Assembly: GCA_026686845.1 (NCBI GenBank)
Contig: JAIVEN010000016.1
Location: forward strand, 2,125,501-2,189,500
DNA: 64,000 bases
Direction: 5' to 3'
From: Adenanthera pavonina
Taxonomy: Eukaryota > Streptophyta > Magnoliopsida > Fabales > Fabaceae
In this document: piece by piece, positions 13,209 through 22,961 of the stretch
How positions within the stretch are numbered: position 1 is the stretch's first letter
Layout of the letters: the number at the start of each line of letters is the position of its first letter
Notes under the pieces: generated by a model
What the model was told of the DNA's origin: nothing
Databases searched by the model: none
What the model saw: only the letters and a program-made list of their open reading frames with translations
Made by a program: the position numbers and the translations under genes

Positions 13209-14580
13209 TCATTTCATCTCAAATGTGGTTCCAAAATTCAATCTATTCATGGTCTTTCTAAACAATTCATTCATTTTGTAATTCATTCTTAATTATGCAC
13301 TCTATTTCTTACTGAGGAAGCTAATAAGGCAACGCTGAGTATGCGGTGCAATTATGCACATTGATTATTCGTTGCCAGTTCACAAATCATTATTAATTAA
13401 AGCCAAGCACTCATAAAATAGTTACCCCTAAAAGTCATTTTGAACAAACAGATCCTAAAACAAGTGTGGAATTTTTTTTTTTTGGGGGGGGGTGTGGGGT
13501 TCTTTTGCTTTCTATGGGCACAGGAGAGAGGCGTGATTGGCTGAGCTTCCAAAAACATATTCATGTGCTTTACGTTCTTTATTTTGTTCCATCAATCTCT
13601 TTAATCCCACCCAAAGATTGCACGAAACGAAAGCCACCAAAAATATACGCACGCATAACAACTTAGATGGTTGGATTTGGAATTTATGCCTCATTCTCTG
13701 CTTTTTCTGTCAATGTTGGATCCTATTTTCAGGGAACAGAATCTGTCAACTAACATGAGGCCCTGATGAGATGAGTGTTTGTGGTTTTGTTTTTTGGTAC
13801 AATTGTGAGTGTTGAACAATGATTGGGACAAAGGAAAAACGGGGCGTCGGCCCACTTCTTCAATCTCTACACCAAGTAATGTATCTTGGGCTTCTGACAA
13901 GAGGTCGTAAAAAACAAACCCCCCGCATATTGCACTGCAGGGGAAATCCAATTGTCAAAAAGGAAGAAAAAGAAAAGAAAAAATATCAACAAAAACTAAA
14001 AGTAGGTGAGGACAAAAATATGCAGAATCCAGTGGAAATAGTAATTCCTTTCTTCCCCAAGGAACCTACTAGTATTCAATAGTAAGCGTTCGCAAGCATC
14101 ACAAGGGAAAAAGGGAAAGGCGTTATGTATATACTCATACATAATTATATAGTCATGAAGATTAAGAGTGCTGTGGTATTATTTGGATTGATCTAGTCGT
14201 TAAATTGAATTAAGTATACTTAGAAGTAAAGCAGAGGTAACACGCAATAAATACAATCAAAATTAGGTTAGGGGAAGGAAGACAAGTCCTCTTGTTATTG
14301 ATTGCGATTGAATGATAGTTGAGGCGTTCAAATTCATCTATCCCCTTTTTCTTCTTCTTCTTTAAATAATAGAACAAAAATAACATTAAAAACAGCTTAT
14401 TTTATTTTGTTCTTAAATCTTTTTGAAGCTTCTGTAAAGTTATCTCTTGATACAATACGATACACACACACACAAATATTAAGTTCATCAAATAATGGAT
14501 ACTTTGACATCTCCTAAAATCAATTTCAATTTGTCCAGTATATCTTTTTTTAAACATATATATATATATATATGCCCACA
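13209..14580. other. intergenic, no gene supported
   Basis: Overlapping short ORFs on both strands at 13466-14082 have no recognisable domain and no conserved composition. A poly-T/poly-G stretch sits at about 13472-13492 and a (CA)n tract at 14462-14474. Confidence 0.5.
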
Positions 14581-15230
14581 ATAGATGACTTTCAATTTCC
14601 TTCCACCTTATTTCCACCGCTTCAAAATATAGGTCTTCTTTTAAAATGTTTTTTTTTTAGTAAAAAATATAAGTCTCATTTGTAATTTATAGGGCATTAA
14701 ATGTTCTTCTTTCCATTTTATCATTATTTACAATTAAATGGAAGAGATGATAAATTTTAAATATAATACATTAAATAAGAATACTATTAAAATAATATTT
14801 TTTATAGATTTAATAAGTAAAAATATATTTTTTTATTTCTATGCAAGTAATTAAATATAACTTATATTTCAAATCGATAGAGCATTTTTTTTTGGACCAA
14901 ACTTGGTTATTTATTAACCCTCCTATATTCAACTGCTCCCTCGAGTCTAAAATGTAAATTATATTTCACTAATTGTATAAAAATTAAAAAAAAGTAGTTT
15001 TATTCATTAAATTTGTCAAAAATATATTATTTTCTAATATTACTCCTATATAATGTATTGCATTTAAATTTTCTATTATTTTTTATATATTTAATTGTAG
15101 ATAAGGATAAAATAAAAAAAAAATTAATGCAGTCTTTTATCTTTCCTATATTAAATTGTAAATAAAAGAAAAATAGAAAAAGAACTTTTAATATCATACA
15201 ACTTACTAAATGAGACTTACTCAGTGCGGT
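14581..15230. repeat. cluster of AT-rich MITE-like fragments
   Basis: The stretch contains ctccctcgagtctaaaatg near 14936 and further pieces related in wording to the copy at 15231-15480 (ataggtcttcttttaaaatg near 14630). Boundaries are not clear and nothing codes. Confidence 0.35.
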
Positions 15231-15480
15231 CCATCTGTATTGTAGAGTGTTTTGTATTATAAGCTTTTAATCCAAAATATATGGTATTAGATTTTTTTCC
15301 CTATTTTACTTTTATTTTTTATTTTTCTTTATTTTTTATTTATAATTTACAATAATAATACAATGAGATATTTAATAAAGATAAAATAAAAAATATTAAT
15401 ATTTTTTAAATTAATTTTTAATAAAAAATTATTTTTTTAATATACATATAATTAATATAAAATATTATAATGGGTGATGG
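15231..15480. mobile_element. MITE copy related to the one at 59.6 kb
   Basis: Shares ordered blocks with 59621-59909: ttttgtat..ataa..tt..aatccaaaatat, then ttagatttttt, then a run containing tttttttaatatac. The ends are loosely inverted (ccatctgta and the inverse of gggtgatgg). This copy is more diverged and I cannot define a target duplication. Confidence 0.5.
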
Positions 15481-15885
15481 TCGAGAATAATTTTAAATTA
15501 AATCAACCTTTTGAAATGAGATATGTCATGGGGAAGGGAGTACAACTCTGTCGGCCTTTACGACAAACAAGTGCGTGGCTAAACATATGGCAAGTGGTTA
15601 TAGTAGTTTGTAATCGCATCGCAGGCGTGTGAACTTGAGCGACCTTGTTCCATTTCTTTGCTGTTAAGAGTTGGGTTAGCAGAAAATTATCTCTCTTCAT
15701 CAGAACTAATCAGAACTCCAGTCATAATCTTATCCATGTTTTGTACTATCATACAAATTATATACAGATTACCAAATCTAATACATTTCAAAATTTCAAG
15801 AAGAAAATTTCTCCAGAATAAAATTAATTGTATAATGTATCTCAAGATTTGCAGCAGAAGGAGCAAAACAAAATAGTGATAATAA

Positions 15886-16866
15886 TTACAATAACCTTCC
15901 CGAGGGAAATCGGACAAAATCAGCAGAAGTGAGAATTGGCCTTGCAAATCGATCCGATTCGGCTCTCTGTCGTCTCACAGTTCTATACACCTTAATCTCG
16001 TCTCGGTGAACCTCCTGGTTAGCCTTCTCCTTCACTTCTCTCAAGACATCCCAGAAGTTCTGTTCTACCACCATCATCCGCATCTCTTTACTCTGTTCCA
16101 TTCTCTTCAATTCGCAAACCAATTCCACCGCTTCTCCGAAACTCAGGCATCCCGATCTCTCTCTGAACTCCTTCACTCTCACCCACACCTCGTTCATTAT
16201 CGAAACCCAATCCTCGCCCACCAAATTCTCTATCTCTTCCACCAATCTGTTCCCCTTCGTGGATTCACAATCGGGTTTTCTTCCGATTTCCTCCATCAAT
16301 GCCACCAAAGAGTCTGTCTCTCCCAACAAATCCGCGTTCATGAGACCTGACACTCTTTCTTCTCCCGATTCCGAGTTAGATGAAGAGTTTGATCCCAGGA
16401 AGAAACCTAGGGCTCTGGAGGTGCATAGCAGTTGCTCCATGTATTGGGCGTACCATCGGACCCAGGAAGACAGCTCCCAGGAGATGGGACTACTGTTGTC
16501 TCGGAAATTGGAGAGTTTGAGGTAGTTTCGGCCGCCAGAGGCGGGGTATACGGAGAGCTGGTCCTGAAGAATGAAGGTGCCGTGCTTGATGATGTGGTGG
16601 ACGGCGATGAGGCATTTGAGAGCGACGGCGGGGTTGTGGGTTCTCTGGAGGCGGTCCATCAGGACTTCGATGGCAGGGGCGGCCGTGGCGCGAGAACCGT
16701 CGCCGAAGGAGAGGAGGGTGGAGAGGTGTTTACGGGTGGGCGGAGTGATGGAGTCGTGACTAGTGGCGCGCAGGAGGGAGAGGGTGGCGCGCTTGGAGAG
16801 CAAGGCAGCTTTGCCCTGGGAGGCCTTGTCCTTCATCACCCCTATCAGGTCTCTCAGCTTCGCCAT
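15886..16866 (-). CDS. ANTH-domain clathrin assembly protein (At4g40080-like)
   Basis: Intronless gene of 326 aa. The start was set at the ATG of MAKLRDLIGVMKDKASQGKA, because the upstream in-frame extension is unlike the family and this start gives the usual N terminus. The family binds PtdIns(4,5)P2 and clathrin and recruits coats at the plasma membrane or trans-Golgi during endocytosis. The N-terminal lysine-rich helix (KDKASQGKAALLSKR) is the expected lipid-binding surface. LLRATSHD and the following PTRKHL lie in ANTH helices, and ALKCLIAVHHIIKHG is a strongly conserved ANTH block. WVRWYAQYMEQLL closes the domain near residue 155. The remaining half is a helical region with EIGRKPDCE, EDWVSIMNEVWVRVKEF and a basic C terminus. 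No NPF or DLL clathrin motif was found. No frameshift is seen. The subfamily call is from motif memory. Confidence 0.9.
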   Translation of the reverse strand: MAKLRDLIGVMKDKASQGKAALLSKRATLSLLRATSHDSITPPTRKHLSTLLSFGDGSRATAAPAIEVLMDRLQRTHNPAVALKCLIAVHHIIKHGTFILQDQLSVYPASGGRNYLKLSNFRDNSSPISWELSSWVRWYAQYMEQLLCTSRALGFFLGSNSSSNSESGEERVSGLMNADLLGETDSLVALMEEIGRKPDCESTKGNRLVEEIENLVGEDWVSIMNEVWVRVKEFRERSGCLSFGEAVELVCELKRMEQSKEMRMMVVEQNFWDVLREVKEKANQEVHRDEIKVYRTVRRQRAESDRFARPILTSADFVRFPSGRLL

Positions 16867-17100
16867 ACGTTGGTGGCGCTCGTGCAGCAAAGAGTAATGA
16901 TGGCCTCGAAAATTAAGAGCCGTAAAGAGCAAAGAAACTGGCTGACCTGGTGGGTTGATCACCAAGTGCTGCTCCATCCCTACGATTCCATGACCAAGTC
17001 AAGTAGAAAAAGTAATAGCTTTCACCTATGTCAGTGTCCTGCGTTCATCCTTTTGTCAACCAAACTCTCAAAACCTCGTGGTGGACAATGAATTAGCTCC

Positions 17101-20100
17101 CCATTATTAGAAACAAAATTTGTATTCAGGCAAAAAATTAATCCTCTTTTCTCATAATTTTTAATTACTTTATATAGATAAGTAGTTACAATTAATTAAA
17201 TATTTTAAAATTTTTAAAAATCATTATAACTTTTCAATATTACCTTTATTACATTATTACATATGTTAATTTTTTCTCTCCTAATTCTTTTCTCTCCATT
17301 ATAAATATTTAAAGTGAAATTAAAAAATAACAATTCAATACTCATTAAATATTATAAAATAACTTACATTTTGAATAAGTAAACAATTTTTACAGTATGT
17401 TTTATAAATGAGAAGAGAAAAATTAATGAAAAAAAATCAAAAATAACTAATAAAAGCAGAGCTTAGAAAGCACCAGGGTGGCTGACTAGGCCCACGCAAA
17501 AAAAATAAATGCTTTGACACTTCAAGCTCATCTGCAACTGCAATTGCTTCCGCTGTGCCTGAACATGCTTTCATTAATGTCGACGTCCTGACTCTTCATT
17601 ACTACTAAATATACGTATACATAATGTATCATTGAAAGTAATTTTATATATTTTATAATTGTTAAATATGTTCACATTAATGCTTCTTGTTGGTTCTAGG
17701 TCAATGATCAATTCAAACTTTTTTGGTTTTCAAGAAAAGGATTATATATATAAATCTTGTGTAATTTATTATATTCAGTATTGATTGATTCAGATTAGTG
17801 CTCCAACTCCAATGGTTTCTTCTGGGAATAATATTTGAAGTTTGAATGGTAAACGCGTAGTCCAGATGGTATATTGGTATAGAATAATAATAATAAGAAT
17901 GTGGAAATACTGATCAGCTGTACATTTAAACAAGAGTGAGTGGCTAGCCAAAAGGGCTCCCAAATTCTGAATGCAATGAGCAAGTTGAAGGAAATCAGAA
18001 AGTGGGTCCTTTTCCTTTGGGGCAGCAAAGACGGAGCAAGTAAACATCCCTTTCTTATTACTGGCACGTTCACACTTGCATCCCTGGAACCTTTAGCTTA
18101 ATTAATACTACCACATGCTCTATCTTCTCTTCCTTTTTTTTTTTTTTTTTTTTAAATGTTGCTGTTTTGACTATGTGAGTTGTGACCTGCGAGAATAAGA
18201 TATTTTCTTGGGTTTACACTAAGGGGTTTTTACTCCTAAACAATGTGCTAGGCTCGATCCAATCACAGAATGGGCTGCCCCTGCATGAGGAGGATGCGGG
18301 ATCCCTACAAGGCGTATAGCAGGACGGCTCATCACGTTGATGACTGTGGAAGAAGATTAGATAATATCACTTTTTATTTAGAATCCATATACCAATAAAT
18401 TAAATTTTTTTTCTTTTTGAAAAAAAAAAGAAGACAAGAAAGTGTCCTTAGATTAGATGACGTCCAAAATGACAAAGTTCCAACACTGTAGTCTAATCGA
18501 GTTGGCTGTGCTGTGGCTTATGATGGGGATATTATCCATATATTTTTAAAACTGACATGAGTCAGCATGGACAGGTAAACCCACCAGCGTACACAAAAGA
18601 AAAGAATATGTATGACAACAAAATGAAACATGTATCTGTATCCCCCAAACCCCAAAGTGCATATTGGCAACGGCAACACAAGGACCCCAGAGCCCAGACA
18701 GGGAGTCGGCACACACCCAGTTTTGTCTGGTGTCCATGCATGTGCTAAATATACCTCTCAACAACCAAAATACGATAGCCACGCTATGATCTAGTGTTCA
18801 CTACATGCCAATCTATTTTTGGAGTCTCTCTTTGTTTCGTTGGGGGGTGTTTTGGCCAGATGTTTATGGAGTCTTTCCACAATAGTGCAACAGCAAAATG
18901 TGACATTATCAAAACATACCCTCACCCTCTTTAACTCAAGTTAGCATGAATGGTAGGAGTTTTTGTCCTTAAAGCAAGTGGTGGGTTTTGGGGGGTCTTT
19001 TCTCTTTTTCCTGTTTATTGAATAATGCCCATATATATATATATATATATATATTCATGTTGATTGATGAGCTGCATCGAGTTTTTGGACCAATTAATTA
19101 ATAGGGGAAAAAACTGAAATGCATAAAAATATAGATTTAGAAGATCATAAAGCAGAAGGAATTGTGTATTACATTTCCTGCACAGGAATTAGATTGAGTG
19201 CCTTAGCTTGAGTTTTTGAAAGAGGAAGAGAAAGGGAGAAATGGGAGAAGGTGAGAATGATAGACGGTGGAAGGGACAAAGAGTGGAGGAAACAGGCAAG
19301 AAAGCAAAAGGGGAAGCACACTTTTTCTGGCTTCCTCCACACACCACGCTCTGCTGCTTTCACATGCCTCCTTCACTTCATCACACTCCCAATTCTAGCG
19401 CTTCACTTTTTCTCTTGAACTCACACACATATATATATACACACTACTAAAATTCCAATAAGTAGGGTCTTATAATTGAGACAAAAGGGCCATCCAGAAT
19501 CTCCTAAAATATATCTGTGGTGCCTAGAGATGGCCAAATTCAATCCAGTTGTATATTCGGAGCTGTGTTGCAAAATCTAATGGGCTAGCTAATCATCAGA
19601 TGATGGGGAGTTAATTATTTTGCATCATGGTATTCTCCATCTCATTTATTTTCTCATAATTTAGAATAAATACCTCCCTGCTCCATTTATCATGTTCAAA
19701 TCATCTTCATATTTTTATTTCATCTATTTAATTTTACATGCTCCCGAAAATTGGAATTTTGATTTTAATCTTTATACTCGCTGCTCTCCATACCCAGCAT
19801 CAGAGTAAAGTCAAGTCAGTTTTATTGATAATGATTATCACGGTCATGATCATGTCTTTCATTCTAGGGCCAACAAAATTTGAAAGGCCAGCCTATTTAA
19901 CCGATAAAATTGGCTGCTAGACTTTAAAAGTAAAAGCTCAAATAAAAAATGGATTTTTGAGCCCGAGTCTATCAAACTCGTGGTATGGATAAACTGGCTC
20001 GAGCGGGTCATGGGCCGGCTAATTTTCTTTTTCTTTTTTTTGCTTGTTTAAAATATTAAAGAGCATGTATTATTTTATTAATTAGTGATATATAAATTAT

Positions 20101-20871
20101 AAATATTATATTAATTTTTAGTAAATGATGATTATAATTAGTTATATTAATTTAAATAATTATATAAAATTTTTAAAAAAATAAAAAACATTAAAAAAAA
20201 TATGGGCCTACATACATCCTCCCCATTAGCTCGGGCCTTCAAAGTACGTCACGTTTTGCCAATCAAGCTTTTTGACCCAATCCATAGCAAATCAGTCTGT
20301 TCTGCCGGCTCTATAATCCCTTCCCCCTTTACCATTCATCGTTCAAGACTGGATTATATATAAAACACCAAAATTTCTTATTACCCTAAAAGTGTGGTCG
20401 TTAGGTGAATATGTATTAATTATTGAACTCTGCCAAAATTTCTACTATCTCCTAAATATATAATTAACAAGCCTCCGCGGCATTTTGTTATTCCATAGGA
20501 ATAAAGCAAGTATGTGAGCTGCGCAAGTTCACTACTTTTCTCACAACCGGGCTTCACGGCTTTTTGTCAGATTCCAAACATTGATTAATGCGCGGCAATG
20601 AATTTTCTTACTTCATTACAATACATGTTACTTTTTTTTTTAAATATTTGATAATAATGTTTAATTGAGCAAGTACAATGTCATAATCTCAATGTTAAAG
20701 AACTTATACCATGCATTATTATTTCACTTAAGATTTATCATACACTTACTTTTTTCTAATAAAAAAAATTTAGATAAATTGAATCCCGATGATTCACCAG
20801 GATCCGATCATACCTCATAACTTAGAGAAGTCTAAGCAGCATAGATGACATTTTTTTAAAAAAAAATAATT
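17101..20871. other. intergenic region between the ANTH and MIZ1-like genes
   Basis: No gene supported. Contains a poly-T run at 18136-18153, a (TA)n tract at 19030-19054, and GC-richer segments near 18250-18345 that I could not identify. Near 19970-20290 there are gagcccgagt, gggccggct and agctcgggcc words that could be ends of an AT-rich non-autonomous transposon, but no paired termini could be defined. ORFs in this span have no domains. Confidence 0.5.
20688..20717 (+). repeat. 30-bp direct repeat, copy 1
   Basis: ctcaatgttaaagaactta and what follows recur at 21051-21081 with two differences (one extra A and an A/G change), 363 bp downstream. The second copy directly abuts the duplicated promoter segment. 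Confidence 0.85.
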
Positions 20872-21054
20872 GGCTCACAACATAGGTAAGGGTTTTAGAA
20901 GATCAGAGCTTGAACTTTGTGGAATTTTGCTGTAGAAGTATCACGTGCAGTGAGATGAGGTGAGCCATCCAATTGAGGAACAGAAAGAACGACAGAAGAA
21001 TTATTAATGCATGCTCCACTATTTAAAAGCATGCACACACGAGGTCGCAACTCA
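20872..21054 (+). repeat. orphan duplicate of the MIZ1-like gene promoter
   Basis: This segment aligns with 21999-22256, the promoter and leader start of the MIZ1-like gene. Shared ordered blocks include ggtaagggtttta, ttttgctgt.gaag, agatgaggt.agccatc, gaagaattatt, gcatgctcc.cta and acgaggtcgcaac. The TATA position reads tatttaaaagc here against tatataaagc in the gene copy. No reading frame follows it, so it is a promoter relic without its gene. Confidence 0.8.
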
Positions 21055-21081
21055 ATGTTAAAAGAACTTATGCCATGCATT
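21051..21081 (+). repeat. 30-bp direct repeat, copy 2
   Basis: Second copy of the repeat at 20688-20717, located exactly where similarity to the gene promoter ends. Confidence 0.85.
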
Positions 21082-21237
21082 TTCATCATCAGTTTACTTT
21101 TCAGAATAATATAAATGTAAGATCCTTTATCATTTATCATAAAAGGGAGAAAAATTTAAACTTTAAAGAACAGAGGTAACCCTGGTCCAAAATTTTTGGG
21201 AAAATTTGGGTTGAAGACCTTCTAAGAAAAAATATTA

Positions 21238-21499
21238 CTCCCTCCGATTCCATTTATAAGATGTTATCTTGAAAATTTGTTTGATCTTATTTAAAAAGTA
21301 TTGTGTTATTTTTTTATTTGAATTTCCTTTTTTACCTTTCTTTTAATGACTTTTTTATTTCGTAAATTGTTTCAGACTTTAATTAGTAGGAGTAAGATTG
21401 GAAGTTTATACTAATTTTTTATAAATTCAAGAGTATAATTATATCTCCTTAGTACTCGTGCAATAAATAACAACATCTTATAAATATGACTGGAGAAAG
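21238..21499. mobile_element. Stowaway-like MITE with TA target duplication
   Basis: The left end ctccctccgattccattta continues to taagatgtt. The right end, reversed, reads ctttctccagtcatattta then taagatgttg. TA dinucleotides at 21236-21237 and 21500-21501 flank it. The ctccctcc terminus, AT-rich interior, 262-bp length and TA duplication are typical of Tc1/mariner-type Stowaway MITEs. It sits between the two promoter copies. Confidence 0.85.
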
Positions 21500-21998
21500 T
21501 ATAATTGTAACCTCAAAATGGCTTATTGATAGAATTTGACCCATGACCTTATTTAAAGTTAAATTTGATGGTCATTTACTAGAATGTCCTTGATCATTTA
21601 CCAATTTAGTCGTGACAAATTTCTAACATATCTTTTATAATTTCTAATCATGGAGTTCAGATGAAAAGTAAATAAATGTTCAAGTCACCTTGAGTATTTT
21701 TAATCAATTCTTAGGGATTTTTAAACCATCCGACGAGATTTTTTAACTTACCTTCCATAATATTCATTCATAGAATTAAAAGATGAAAAGCAAACAGGTG
21801 TCCAAATCACTTTTAAGGGATTTCTAACAAGTTTTTAGGGATTTTTAATCTATCCTCCCAGACTTCTAACTTATGTCTCATAATTTCCAACCATATAGAC
21901 ATTGATTGTTTTATATGAATACGTTAATTAAGGTCACAAATTGTAATTTTTCCTTAAAAAGCCCCAACCCCTAAACCAGAGTTCTCACCTTGTTTTTT

Positions 21999-22256
21999 CG
22001 GCCCACAGGATAGATAAAAAGGTAAGGGTTTTAAAAGGAAGTAAAATGTCCGTATCAAAAAAGGCCAAAAAAAAAAAGAGCAAGTAACATGTCTTTGTGG
22101 TCCCTTTGACCATGAGCGGGTGGATTTTTGCTGTGGAAGCATACCGAACAATTAGATGAGGTCAGCCATCGAATTGGGTAAAAAAAAAGAAAACAAGAGG
22201 AAGAATTATTGGCGCATGCTCCGCTATATAAAGCATCCGCACGAGGTCGCAACCCA
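21999..22256 (+). promoter_or_regulatory. promoter of the MIZ1-like gene
   Basis: A clear TATA box, tatataaag, lies at 22225-22233, about 70 bp before the ATG, which places the transcription start near 22255-22260. The upstream part is shared with the orphan copy at 20872-21054. Between about 22040 and 22110 this copy carries extra A-rich sequence absent from the orphan. Confidence 0.7.
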
Positions 22257-22269
22257 ACAGAAGGCATTC

Positions 22270-22296
22270 CCATATATATATATATATATATATATA
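22270..22296 (+). repeat. (TA)n microsatellite in the 5' leader
   Basis: About 12-13 TA units end six bases before the start codon of the MIZ1-like gene. With the TATA box at 22225, the repeat should be transcribed as part of a very short 5' UTR. Confidence 0.8.
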
Positions 22297-22301
22297 CCCC
22301 A

Positions 22302-22961
22302 ATGGACATGACCACCGTCGGCGCCTCCACCATCACCACAGTGGACTGCCACAAACAAGTGCGCTCATGGAGGCTCCTACGTTCTCTGCTTCAACTCCTA
22401 ATCCCCACCTGCAACCGCAGCTTCCTAGAAGACGACCACGTGCTCGATGATCTCAAACCCCACAACTACATCCATCTCCCACTCCTAGCCTCCACCGTCA
22501 CCGGCACTATATTTGGATATCGCAGAGGAAAGGTGCAATTCTGCATTCAGCTCAACCCCGAGTCCACCAATCTAATTCTACTCCTTGAATTACCAGTCAC
22601 AACAAGTACATTAGCCGAAGAAATGAGAGGAGGAACACTGAGAATGGCTTTAGAGAGTGCCACTCCTGGATCTTATTCTTACTGCAACCTTTTGTCGACG
22701 CCATTGTGGGGTGTACACTGCAACGGGAAGAAGATGGGATATGCTGTTAAACGCACGCCTTCAAATAGCGATTCAGAAGCTTTGAGTGTGATGCGTTCTG
22801 TTGTGGTGGGTGCTGGTGTTGTAAAGCAGAATGAGCTCATGTACCTGAGAGCCAAATTCCGACGAGTTCGAGGTTCCTCCAACTCAGAATCTTTCCACTT
22901 GATTGACCCAGAAGGAAGCATTGGACAAGAGCTTAGTGTTTTCTTTTTTCGCTCTAGGTGA
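22302..22961 (+). CDS. MIZU-KUSSEI 1-like protein (DUF617 / Mizu-kussei family)
   Basis: Intronless gene of 219 aa. The ATG giving MDMTTVGAS was chosen because the in-frame extension upstream crosses the TATA region and a (TA)n repeat. The family domain occupies about residues 55-219. TVTGTIFGYRRGKVQFCIQ is the conserved entry motif, followed by LLLELPVTTSTLAEEM and ALES. The C-terminal block FHLIDPEGSIGQELSVFFFR is the family signature; most members have Cys where this one has Ser after the Gly. The founding member, Arabidopsis MIZ1, is needed for root hydrotropism and acts at the ER membrane. Other family members are largely uncharacterised, so the exact role here is unknown. The N terminus is short compared with MIZ1. 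A TATA box lies about 70 bp upstream. Confidence 0.9.
   Translation: MDMTTVGASTITTVDCHKQVRSWRLLRSLLQLLIPTCNRSFLEDDHVLDDLKPHNYIHLPLLASTVTGTIFGYRRGKVQFCIQLNPESTNLILLLELPVTTSTLAEEMRGGTLRMALESATPGSYSYCNLLSTPLWGVHCNGKKMGYAVKRTPSNSDSEALSVMRSVVVGAGVVKQNELMYLRAKFRRVRGSSNSESFHLIDPEGSIGQELSVFFFRSR

Noticed and set aside
16006..17091. Plus-strand ORFs opposite the ANTH gene, one of 219 codons
   Set aside because: They are antisense shadows of the conserved ANTH coding sequence. They have biased composition and no domain.
18230..18345. GC-richer block resembling a tRNA or organelle fragment
   Set aside because: It does not fold into a tRNA cloverleaf by eye and I could not match it to a plastid or mitochondrial gene.
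22209..22301. N-terminal extension of the MIZ1-like frame
   Set aside because: It begins at a non-ATG codon, crosses the TATA box and translates the (TA)n repeat.
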